Positions 45,186 through 52,303 of a stretch of 64,000 bases of DNA are shown in pieces. The notes under the pieces are model-generated. The model saw only the letters and a list, made by a program, of their open reading frames with translations. It was not told the origin of the DNA and ran no database searches. The position numbers were made by a program, and so were the translations under genes. Every line of letters begins with the position of its first letter. Position 1 is the first letter of the stretch. The DNA comes from Cloacibacterium sp047601505 (lineage in GTDB: Bacteria; Bacteroidota; Bacteroidia; Flavobacteriales; Weeksellaceae): assembly GCF_047601505.1 (NCBI RefSeq), contig NZ_JASGJD010000001.1, positions 3,348,001 through 3,412,000 of the forward strand. The letters are read 5' to 3'.

Positions 45186-46211
45186 ATGATTAAATTCAAA
45201 AATAGAAATCCAGAATTCAGCCTACATCTTTTGATTTGGCTGGTTTTGTTTTTTCTTCCTGCGGCATTTTCTTATGGCTCAGAAATAGATTGGGGCAATA
45301 TTTTCAAACATTTTTGGCTTCAACTCATCTTCTTAGCGGTAGTATTTTATATCAATTATTTGTTCTTAGTACATTGGCTTTTTGGAGAAAAAAAAATATC
45401 ATTTTTCATAATCAATGCAATTTTATTGGCAGCATTAATTTATCTAAAAGGAGAAATTTTTGTTTTATTTGATTCTGACAGACCAAAAATGCTTGGCAAA
45501 AAACCACCAGAAGGGATACGCTATTTCTTCGATTTTTTAATCTACCTAATTCCTGTTGCTTTTTCAATTGCCATTAATGCTAGTAAAAAAATGCGTAAAG
45601 CCGAAGAAATGAAAATTGAAGCCGATAACATAAAACTTCAATCTGAATTACAACATTTAAAGTACCAACTTCAGCCACATTTTTTCTTTAATGCTCTAAA
45701 TAACATTTATTCTCTGGTAGATTTTGCTCCAGAAAAAGCAAAACAAAGCATCCACAGTTTAAGCAAATTAATGAGACATTTGCTTCAAAAATCTGATGTG
45801 GAGAAAATAAGTCTTGCCGAAGAAATAGATTTTTTGAACAAATATATAGACCTTATGTCTCTTCGATTAAACGAAAGCACAAAAGTATATACCAATTTCC
45901 CTACAAAAGTGCACAACATCTATATTGCTCCATTACTTTTTATTTCTATTGTAGAAAATGCCTTCAAACACGGAGTTTCTGCCACCAAACCTTCAGATAT
46001 TTGCTTTAAAATGGAAGTAATAGAAAAAAATATTTTCTTCACTACTTCTAACTCAAATTTTCCTAAAAATGAAGACGATAGAAGTGGCTCTGGAATTGGT
46101 GTAGATAATTTGAGAAAAAGACTGCAACTTTTATATCCCGAAAAACACGAATTTAATACTTATCTAAATAATGGAATGTATATTGTAGAAATGAAACTAG
46201 AAACCGAATAA
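45186..46211 (+). CDS. LytS/YehU-type sensor histidine kinase of the efflux operon
   Basis: A 341-residue kinase with four membrane helices in the first 140 residues and the His_kinase motif LKYQLQPHFFFNALNNIYS near 160; IAPLLFISIVENAFKHGV and GSGIGVDNLRKRLQ are the ATP-binding boxes. Same family as the kinase at 10203. Being in the pump operon, it probably senses envelope stress or the pump's substrate. Confidence 0.93.
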   Translation: MIKFKNRNPEFSLHLLIWLVLFFLPAAFSYGSEIDWGNIFKHFWLQLIFLAVVFYINYLFLVHWLFGEKKISFFIINAILLAALIYLKGEIFVLFDSDRPKMLGKKPPEGIRYFFDFLIYLIPVAFSIAINASKKMRKAEEMKIEADNIKLQSELQHLKYQLQPHFFFNALNNIYSLVDFAPEKAKQSIHSLSKLMRHLLQKSDVEKISLAEEIDFLNKYIDLMSLRLNESTKVYTNFPTKVHNIYIAPLLFISIVENAFKHGVSATKPSDICFKMEVIEKNIFFTTSNSNFPKNEDDRSGSGIGVDNLRKRLQLLYPEKHEFNTYLNNGMYIVEMKLETE

Positions 46212-46230
46212 TATAAAAACATCTAAACTT

Positions 46231-46962
46231 ATGAAAAAAATAACCTGTCTAATTGCTGATGACGAACCAATGGCTCTAAGTCTAATTGAAAGTTATGTGC
46301 TGAAAACACCTTTTCTGGAACTGAAAGCTAAATGCAATAGCGCAATTAAGGCAATGGAATTTTTGGAAACCGATTCTGATATTGATTTATTTTTTCTAGA
46401 TATTCAAATGCCAGATTTAACAGGGCTTGAATTCTCCAGATTATTACCTGCAAAAAGCAAAGTTGTTTTCACTACTGCTTTTGACCAATATGCAATTGAA
46501 GGATACAAAGTAAATGCGCTAGACTATCTTTTAAAACCTTTTGATTATAACGAATTTCTAAATGCAGCTCAAAAAGCACGCAATCACTTTGAAACAAACA
46601 GCACTCAAAATGCTGAAAATCAACAAAATAATAAAAATTCAGATTTCATTTTTGTAAAATCCGAATACCGACAAATCAAAATTAATTTCAATGAAATTCT
46701 TTATATTGAAGGACTGAAAGATTATATAAAAATCTATACTTCTAGTCATCCAAGACCAATTTTAACTTTAATGAGTCTTAAAAAATTAGAAGAAGAACTG
46801 CCTTCGGAGCAGTTTATGAGAGTGCATCGTTCTTATATTATTTCATTAGAAAAAATTGAAGCCATCGAAAGAAATCATGTAGTAATAAAAGACGGTTTTA
46901 TTACCATCGCTCCCAATTACAAAGATATTTTGATGGAATACATCAAAGGGAAAAGCATCTAA
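46231..46962 (+). CDS. LytTR-family response regulator of the efflux operon
   Basis: A 243-residue regulator: receiver domain (ADDEPMALSLIE; phospho-Asp in LFFLDIQMPDLTG; Lys in YLLKPFDY), a Gln/Asn-rich linker (about 128-140), and a LytTR DNA-binding domain with FMRVHRSYIISLEKIEAIERN. Last gene of the operon. Ends 3 bp from the stop of the convergent GreA-like gene. Confidence 0.93.
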   Translation: MKKITCLIADDEPMALSLIESYVLKTPFLELKAKCNSAIKAMEFLETDSDIDLFFLDIQMPDLTGLEFSRLLPAKSKVVFTTAFDQYAIEGYKVNALDYLLKPFDYNEFLNAAQKARNHFETNSTQNAENQQNNKNSDFIFVKSEYRQIKINFNEILYIEGLKDYIKIYTSSHPRPILTLMSLKKLEEELPSEQFMRVHRSYIISLEKIEAIERNHVVIKDGFITIAPNYKDILMEYIKGKSI

Positions 46963-46965
46963 TTA

Positions 46966-47403
46966 TTACAAAATATTTGTAATAGTTTGTGGTGAATTAT
47001 TAATTAAAAAAACGTCTCCCACTTTTTTAGCATTCATGGCTTTTGCTAAAGGAGATTCTGTAGAAATTACAAAGACTTTTTCTTGATTAAAAAGAATTTC
47101 GCCTAAAGAAATCGCAATAAAAAACTTACCTTTATTTGTTTCTACCCAACTTCCCAAACTTACAACTTTGTGAGGATTTGGATTGATGTTTTTAAGAATT
47201 TTTTGAGACTTTAGATGCTCATTCAGTTGAATTTGCAAATTATTAATCTCTTGCTGAAGCATTTCTCTGGAAGTTTCATATTTATCTCCCATAGAACTTT
47301 TGGTATCATTATTTGAAGCTCTGGTTTCGGCAATCAATTGTTCTAATTTCAGAATTTTTTCTGAAACTTTTTGTTGAATGATTTCTAAAAGTTCTGATTT
47401 CAT
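46966..47403 (-). CDS. GreA/GreB-like protein
   Basis: A 145-residue protein from ATG 47401-47403 (MKSELLEIIQQKVSEK). A longer frame to 47472 would translate the REP hairpin, so it is rejected. N-terminal helical hairpin (about 1-75) followed by a C-terminal beta domain (VVSLGSWVETNKGKFFIAISLG, ESPLAKAMNAKKVGDVF) like the FKBP-fold of GreA, which binds RNA polymerase. The acidic tip of a real cleavage factor is not evident, so it may be an anti-Gre-type or Rnk-like regulator. In some databases such proteins carry unrelated names. Confidence 0.7.
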   Translation of the reverse strand: MKSELLEIIQQKVSEKILKLEQLIAETRASNNDTKSSMGDKYETSREMLQQEINNLQIQLNEHLKSQKILKNINPNPHKVVSLGSWVETNKGKFFIAISLGEILFNQEKVFVISTESPLAKAMNAKKVGDVFLINNSPQTITNIL

Positions 47404-47425
47404 TTGAAAATGTGGTTTTTGGACT

Positions 47426-47456
47426 ACCCTTTTTGCGTTTGAAACGCAGAAAGGGT
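47426..47456. repeat. REP palindrome, 3' side of the RAYT gene
   Basis: ACCCTTTTTGCGTTT, a G loop, AAACGCAGAAAGGGT; one mismatch in 15 bp. It is inverted relative to the copy at 48095-48127. Confidence 0.92.
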
Positions 47457-47464
47457 TTGTTAGA

Positions 47465-48061
47465 TTAATCAAAAAAAGAATTTAAAAAATTATAATTTCT
47501 GTGACACCAAATAAAATTCTCTATGTCATCAAAAATTTCTATAACTTCTTTTCTCTTTAAACTCGTTTTTGAATTGGATAAATGAGCATTATAAGAACTC
47601 CATTTGTAATCTTCAAGTTTTTCAACTAAATTATGCTTTAATGGATTGTTGTTGATATAAAGAATTACTTGTCTCAAATAATTTTCATCCGTAATTTCTT
47701 TTCTCTCAAACCGTTTTTCAAAAAGGCTACCCGTTCTTCCAAATTTCTTATTGATTGCTTGAGAATATGCATTTAAAAAATGAGAAAACTGTCTCGAAGC
47801 TGAAACTTCTATAGGCTTATCTACTGTAGAATATTTTAATTTCTGAAAATCTATTTCCTTTTTTTCTTTAATTCTTACTAAAAAATGAAAATGGTTTTGT
47901 AACAAACAATAGGCATAAATATCAGCAACAGGATGTATATATTTCTTTAAAAGTTTAAGAAAATATCTATAATTTTCTTCTTCAAAGAAAATTTTTTCGC
48001 TATTATTTCCTCTGTTGAAAATATGATACAAACATCCTTCTTCTATTGCTTGAATTTCCAT
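47465..48061 (-). CDS. REP-associated tyrosine transposase (RAYT)
   Basis: A 198-residue single-strand DNA transposase of the Y1_Tnp / IS200-IS605-related family. The HUH metal motif is H57-F-H59 (QNHFHFLVRI) and the catalytic Tyr is probably Y99 in FLNAYSQAINKKFGRTGSLFEKRF. ATG at 48059-48061 is chosen over a TTG two codons earlier. It is framed by an inverted pair of REP palindromes (47426-47456 and 48095-48127), the arrangement seen for RAYT genes that process their cognate REP sequences; RAYT do not move like classical IS. A third copy of the REP is at 6383. Confidence 0.92.
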   Translation of the reverse strand: MEIQAIEEGCLYHIFNRGNNSEKIFFEEENYRYFLKLLKKYIHPVADIYAYCLLQNHFHFLVRIKEKKEIDFQKLKYSTVDKPIEVSASRQFSHFLNAYSQAINKKFGRTGSLFEKRFERKEITDENYLRQVILYINNNPLKHNLVEKLEDYKWSSYNAHLSNSKTSLKRKEVIEIFDDIENFIWCHRNYNFLNSFFD

Positions 48062-48094
48062 ATTCAAATATAAAATTATTTTTATAAAAACAAC

Positions 48095-48127
48095 AAACCC
48101 TTTCTGCGTTTCAAACGCAAAAAAGGT
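48095..48127. repeat. REP palindrome, 5' side of the RAYT gene
   Basis: AAACCCTTTCTGCGTTT, C loop, AAACGCAAAAAAGGT. On the minus strand it is followed by GTTGTTTTTATAAAAA, so it may also end transcription of the amylase gene, whose stop is at 48156. Confidence 0.92.
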
Positions 48128-48155
48128 AAGGAATTCTAATCACTCTTCTTTATTT

Positions 48156-49502
48156 TTATTTCTCAAAAACAATATGTTCCCACTTATACATTTCGATAGT
48201 TGGTTTGGTATCAAAATCTGTGGTAAGACCAGAGAAAAGGCTTTTGTATTTTCCTTTTACGGCATCATCTAAAATTTGCAATTTCAAATGTTGTGTGTCT
48301 GATAAATTTAGGATAACCAAAACCTCATCATCTCCATTTTTTCTAAGATAACCCAAGACTTTATCTGGTGCATTGGTTTGCAAAATCTTGGTAGTAGCAT
48401 TAGCGTCGCCACCTCTTAAAGCTGGATTTTCAGATTTTAATTGGTACAATTTTTTGTAAAATTCTTCTAATTTGTAAGAACCATTCCAAGGAATTGGGTC
48501 TTTTTCGAAGAATTCTAACCTTTTATTCAAAAGAGGCAATTCTTGTCCAGAATACATCAACGGAACACCATCCCAAGTTGCAGAAAACACAGCCAAAGGC
48601 TTTGCCATTTCACCATATTTTTCATATTCTGTTCCATTCCAAGAATTTTCGTCGTGATTGCTGGTAAACCAAGCTCTCATGCTATTTCCACCAATTGCAG
48701 AGTATTTGGCCAATAAATCTGTAAGTTCTGTAAGAGGCAATTTCTTTTTGTAGAAATCTTCGGTTTTGTGCATCCAAGACCAAGAATAAGAAGCATCAAA
48801 GACTTTCCCATAATCAGGATTTTCTAATTCGTCAAATTCTCCTAAAAAGAAAAGAGGTTTTATTTTTTCTACTTCTGGACGTGCTTGTTGCCAAAAATCT
48901 ACTTCAACCCAACTCGCCAAATCGCAACGGAAACCATCAATATTGGTTTCTTCAACCCAATATTTCATGGCATCAATCATGGCAAGTCTCATTTCTGGAT
49001 TTTTATAATCTAATTCGATAATATCATCCATCCCAGAAGCTCTGTGGAAACTTCCATCTGCATCATGTACATAATATTCTGGATGAGTTTTTGTCCAAAC
49101 ATGGTCCCAACCTGTATGATTTGCTACCCAATCTATAATTACTTTGAAACCCATTTTGTGAGCTTCGTTCACTAAATTTTTAAAATCTTCTAAATTCCCG
49201 AATTCTGGATTGATAGAGGTATAATCTTGCGCTGCATAAGGACTTCCCAAACTGCCTTTTTTCTCTTTTTGTGCAATAGGAGTAATTGGCATAAACCAAA
49301 GCGTTTTAACGCCCATTTCTTTTAATCTGGGTAATTCTTTTTGAAAAGCTTTAAAAGTTCCTTCTTTGGTATATTGTCTTACATTAACTTCGTAAATATT
49401 AGTAGTGTGTTTCCAGTCTGTATTCATTGTTTTTTCATTTTTTTGAATTCCGCAAGAGAGGAGTGAAATGCCCAAAATTGCAGATAAAAATAGCTTTTTC
49501 AT
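48156..49502 (-). CDS. GH13 alpha-amylase-family lipoprotein
   Basis: A 448-residue glycoside hydrolase. The signal peptide ends ISLLSC (Cys17), so it is lipid-anchored in the outer envelope. GH13 catalytic residues are present: nucleophile Asp194 (DGFRCDLAS), acid/base Glu222 (FFLGEFDE) and Asp284 (FTSNHDENS), on a TIM barrel with LWFMPITPI and VIIDWVANHTGWDH early. A C-terminal beta domain (about 375-448) finishes it. Cleaves alpha-1,4-glucans, probably maltodextrin- or starch-type. Alternatives in GH13 such as neopullulanase cannot be excluded. Confidence 0.93.
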   Translation of the reverse strand: MKKLFLSAILGISLLSCGIQKNEKTMNTDWKHTTNIYEVNVRQYTKEGTFKAFQKELPRLKEMGVKTLWFMPITPIAQKEKKGSLGSPYAAQDYTSINPEFGNLEDFKNLVNEAHKMGFKVIIDWVANHTGWDHVWTKTHPEYYVHDADGSFHRASGMDDIIELDYKNPEMRLAMIDAMKYWVEETNIDGFRCDLASWVEVDFWQQARPEVEKIKPLFFLGEFDELENPDYGKVFDASYSWSWMHKTEDFYKKKLPLTELTDLLAKYSAIGGNSMRAWFTSNHDENSWNGTEYEKYGEMAKPLAVFSATWDGVPLMYSGQELPLLNKRLEFFEKDPIPWNGSYKLEEFYKKLYQLKSENPALRGGDANATTKILQTNAPDKVLGYLRKNGDDEVLVILNLSDTQHLKLQILDDAVKGKYKSLFSGLTTDFDTKPTIEMYKWEHIVFEK

Positions 49503-49556
49503 TGTTAGAAATTTTAGCGAAGCAAATGTAATAAATTGAAACTAAAGACCATAAAA

Positions 49557-49581
49557 AATCCGGAAAGTTTTTCTCCGGATT
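49557..49581 (-). terminator. terminator of the PRiA4_ORF3 gene
   Basis: AATCCGGA / TCCGGATT with a 9-base loop, followed on the minus strand by TTTTTTATGG. Confidence 0.85.
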
Positions 49582-49609
49582 GTATATGAATAAAGTCAAT
49601 TATTTAAAA

Positions 49610-50185
49610 TTAATCTTCGTCTGCTTCGTCTACGAAATCGTCTGCATAGCCATCTTCTTCTTCCTCATCATCTCCGAACTCGTCATCAAAATCATCTTTG
49701 AATTCGCCATCTATATCACCAAAATCTTCATCCATAAATGCTGCTGGCATTGCAGCAGATTTACCAGAACCTCCAGATTTGCTTGGAGCTTTCAAAGGTA
49801 CATTACCGAATCTGAAAACAGTGATAGGATAATTTACGGCAGGTTTTTCTTCTATTATTTCTACTAATTCGCAGAAAAATTCCCAAAGGTCTATTAAACC
49901 ATATTGAAACTGAATTTTGTCTCCTGCTTTTTGGAAGGCTTCCATAAGGTAAACATCCGACATGATTTCTCCGTCTCCATCATCACTCATATCTTCTAAT
50001 GGAACAGATTTTACTTCAACGCCTTGCTCATCCAAAATAGTAAACATAGAGAGATCTTCTCCCTGTAAACTGAATGCGCTCTTAATTCCTAAATGTAAAT
50101 TCCAAAGTGTTTGCTTTTCTTTGATTTCTATATCTCTGAAAATACTGTCTTTAGAATCTAAAATTACTCTGATCTTATAAACCAT
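49610..50185 (-). CDS. PRiA4_ORF3-domain protein with acidic tail
   Basis: A 191-residue protein of the plasmid pRiA4b ORF-3-like family (PF07929): IRVILDSKDSIFRDIEIKEKQTLWNLHLGIKSAF, then QFQYGLIDLWEFFCELVEI. Databases sometimes call relatives IS1096 passenger TnpR-like, but no recombinase or transposon is visible here. The last 45 residues are almost entirely Asp/Glu/Gly (EDFGDIDGEF, DDEEEEDGYADDF). Function unknown; single-gene unit with its own terminator. Confidence 0.85.
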   Translation of the reverse strand: MVYKIRVILDSKDSIFRDIEIKEKQTLWNLHLGIKSAFSLQGEDLSMFTILDEQGVEVKSVPLEDMSDDGDGEIMSDVYLMEAFQKAGDKIQFQYGLIDLWEFFCELVEIIEEKPAVNYPITVFRFGNVPLKAPSKSGGSGKSAAMPAAFMDEDFGDIDGEFKDDFDDEFGDDEEEEDGYADDFVDEADED

Positions 50186-50375
50186 ATTTTACTTTTTACT
50201 AAACCTTTTGAGTTAATCTTTTTATCTAAGTATTTTTTATTGATTTGGTATTAATTTCGGGAACAAAGATAAAACAAAAGAAATATGAGTTTTTAAAAAA
50301 ATTCAATTTTTATTAAAGAAAGTTTTTCTTAAATTCCCAGCGATTTTATGATGCCAATATACAAAAAATTTAAAA

Positions 50376-51425
50376 TCACAATGCTTTTTCTAAAGAAAAT
50401 GTAAAGGTAGTGCCTTCTAGGTAAGTACTTTCTACGGTAATATTTTGCTTGTGAGCTTCCATAATGTGTTTTACGATAGCCAAACCAAGCCCAGAACCGC
50501 CATCTTTTCGGTTTCTACTGGTTTCTACACGATAAAATCTCTCGAAAATTCTTGGTAAAGCTTCTGGTTTTATGCCCATTCCATTATCAGAAATGGTAAC
50601 GGTGGCATGTGTTTTATTGGTGGTGGTTTTTACTTTAATAGTAGCTTCCTCTCTATTACTATAATGTATTGCGTTAGAAATCAAATTGATAAGAACCTGA
50701 GAAATTTTTTGTTTGTCTGCATTTACAAAAACTGGCAAAGGTGAAAGCAATATTAGCTTCGCTGTTTTATTTTGAGCTTCCATTTCTAAAAGTTCAAAAA
50801 TTTCTTTTATGAGTTGATTGACATCAAATTTTGAATATCTAAGAGAAATTTCACCAGATTCTAACTGGCTAATCATGTCTAAATCTTTAACAATATTGAG
50901 CAATCTTTCTACAGAAATACCAATTCTATCTAGATATTTATCTCTGATATTCAAATTTTCTACGGCTCCATCTTTTAGAGTTTCTATATAACCTTGTATG
51001 GAAAAAAGTGGTGTTTTGAGTTCGTGAGAAACATTACCGAGATATTCTTTTCTATAATCTTCCATCTCCTTCATCATGTCGATTTCGGAGACATTTTTTT
51101 GAATCATTTCTCCTAATTCTTTAAAATTTACAGCATCTTCTTCTTGAATCATGTTATCTGGAAGAATATTAGATATTTTTTTAATCTGCGTTTTACTGTA
51201 AGATTTAAATAAGAATTCTATTACAAAATAATTAATAAAGAATATAAAAATTAAACTTATAAATAGGTAAAAATAGAAGTGAGAATTGGTATCTGAAACC
51301 GTTTCTTGGGCATAATTAAAAAGTACTACTATGGAAACCATAGCAGTAGTAAGTATAAGAGCCGCTACAATAGAAAGCAGATGGTTCTTAACTAAAATTG
51401 AAGCACCAAAAAAAGAAATTTTCAT
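50376..51425 (-). CDS. PhoR-like sensor histidine kinase
   Basis: A 349-residue kinase with two membrane helices (about 15-35 and 48-70). HisKA phospho-His in NVSHELKTPLFSIQGYIETL near 135; HATPase boxes NLISNAIHYS, ISDNGMGIKPEALPRIFERFYR and GGSGLGLAIVKHI. No PAS or HAMP domain is obvious, so sensing is probably by the membrane region or a partner. Cognate regulator 16 bp upstream. In this family phosphate limitation is the usual signal; that is an inference here. Confidence 0.9.
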   Translation of the reverse strand: MKISFFGASILVKNHLLSIVAALILTTAMVSIVVLFNYAQETVSDTNSHFYFYLFISLIFIFFINYFVIEFLFKSYSKTQIKKISNILPDNMIQEEDAVNFKELGEMIQKNVSEIDMMKEMEDYRKEYLGNVSHELKTPLFSIQGYIETLKDGAVENLNIRDKYLDRIGISVERLLNIVKDLDMISQLESGEISLRYSKFDVNQLIKEIFELLEMEAQNKTAKLILLSPLPVFVNADKQKISQVLINLISNAIHYSNREEATIKVKTTTNKTHATVTISDNGMGIKPEALPRIFERFYRVETSRNRKDGGSGLGLAIVKHIMEAHKQNITVESTYLEGTTFTFSLEKAL

Positions 51426-51441
51426 CTAAAGAAAATAATTT

Positions 51442-52122
51442 TTAAACAGTAAGTTTATAACCAATACCTTTAAGTGTTTGAATAGAATTGTCTCCTAATT
51501 TTTCTCTAAGCCTTCTAATGTGTACATCAATAGTTCTCTCTCCTACAATTACATCATTGCCCCAAACTTTGTCTAAAATCTCTTCTCTTTTAAAAACTTT
51601 TTGGGTATTAGAAGCCAAAAGATAAAGCAAATCAAATTCTTTTTTCGGCAACAAAAGATTTTCTCCGGCTTTTGTAACTTTAAAATTATCTTTATCAATA
51701 ATTAAATCTCCTAATTCTAAAACTTTAGATTGGCTTTCGGAAACTTGTGTGCTTAGTTGTAATAAAGCATTAACCTTAGAAATAAGAACTTTTGGTTTTA
51801 TAATTTTCACAATATAATCATTAGCACCAGCATCGTAACCTGCTAATTGAGAAAATTCTTCGGCTCTTGCCGAGAGAAAAACAATAAGAGTTTTTTGCAA
51901 ATCTTTTATTTGTCTCATTTCTTGGCATGTTTCTATGCCATCTTTTTCGGGCATCATTACGTCTAAAAGAATTAAATCTGGGATAATTTCTTTAGCTTTT
52001 GCAATACCTTCGTTACCGTTATTAGCGGTAAAAACTTTGTAGCCTTCTTTTTCTAAGTTATATGATAGGATTTCTAGAATATCCTGCTCATCATCTACTA
52101 AAAGAATTTTTTTGTCTTTCAT
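51442..52122 (-). CDS. PhoB-like response regulator
   Basis: A 226-residue OmpR/PhoB-family regulator: receiver domain (DDEQDILEIL; phospho-Asp in LILLDVMMPEKDG) and winged helix (KEFDLLYLLASNTQKVFKREEILDKVWG, RTIDVHIRRLREKLG). The normally invariant Pro after the signalling Lys is Ile (YIVKIIKP), unusual. It is divergent from a TonB receptor gene, and an 11-bp direct repeat lies in the 181-bp gap. Confidence 0.92.
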   Translation of the reverse strand: MKDKKILLVDDEQDILEILSYNLEKEGYKVFTANNGNEGIAKAKEIIPDLILLDVMMPEKDGIETCQEMRQIKDLQKTLIVFLSARAEEFSQLAGYDAGANDYIVKIIKPKVLISKVNALLQLSTQVSESQSKVLELGDLIIDKDNFKVTKAGENLLLPKKEFDLLYLLASNTQKVFKREEILDKVWGNDVIVGERTIDVHIRRLREKLGDNSIQTLKGIGYKLTV

Positions 52123-52222
52123 CTAAACTATTTAACCTTTCAAAATTAATAAAAAAACCATTGCATTGTTATGAAAAATTAAATTTTACAATTAATTAAT
52201 ATAAAATCATTTTTCTTAAAAT

Positions 52223-52244
52223 TTATTTAAAAATTATTTAAAAA
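52223..52244. promoter_or_regulatory. 11-bp direct repeat between the PhoB-like gene and the TonB receptor
   Basis: TTATTTAAAAA twice in tandem without gap. E. coli Pho boxes are also 11-bp direct repeats. The gap is AT-rich, so chance is possible. A weak -7 box (TTTCTTTG, 52276-52283) for the receptor gene is 31 bp away. Confidence 0.4.
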
Positions 52245-52303
52245 ATCCTAAACCATCCAAAACGCTAAATGGTTATTTCTTTGCGCCAAAATTAATTGTA
52301 AAA

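Noticed and set aside
46965..46983. Hairpin ATTACAAA/TTTGTAAT at the end of the efflux operon
   Set aside because: It overlaps the last codons of the GreA-like gene and has no run of T; too weak to call.
47404..47472. N-terminal extension of the GreA-like protein
   Set aside because: The extra 23 residues (MINLTNPFCVSNAKRVVQKPHFQ region) are encoded by the REP hairpin; ATG 47401-47403 gives a conserved start.
47465..48061. A complete insertion sequence (IS200/IS605 type) at the RAYT locus
   Set aside because: No accessory tnpB gene or target-site features are seen; single gene plus REP hairpins fits a RAYT better.
49610..50185. Transposon passenger (IS1096-type) gene
   Set aside because: Only the family name links it to mobile DNA; no transposase or inverted repeats are nearby.
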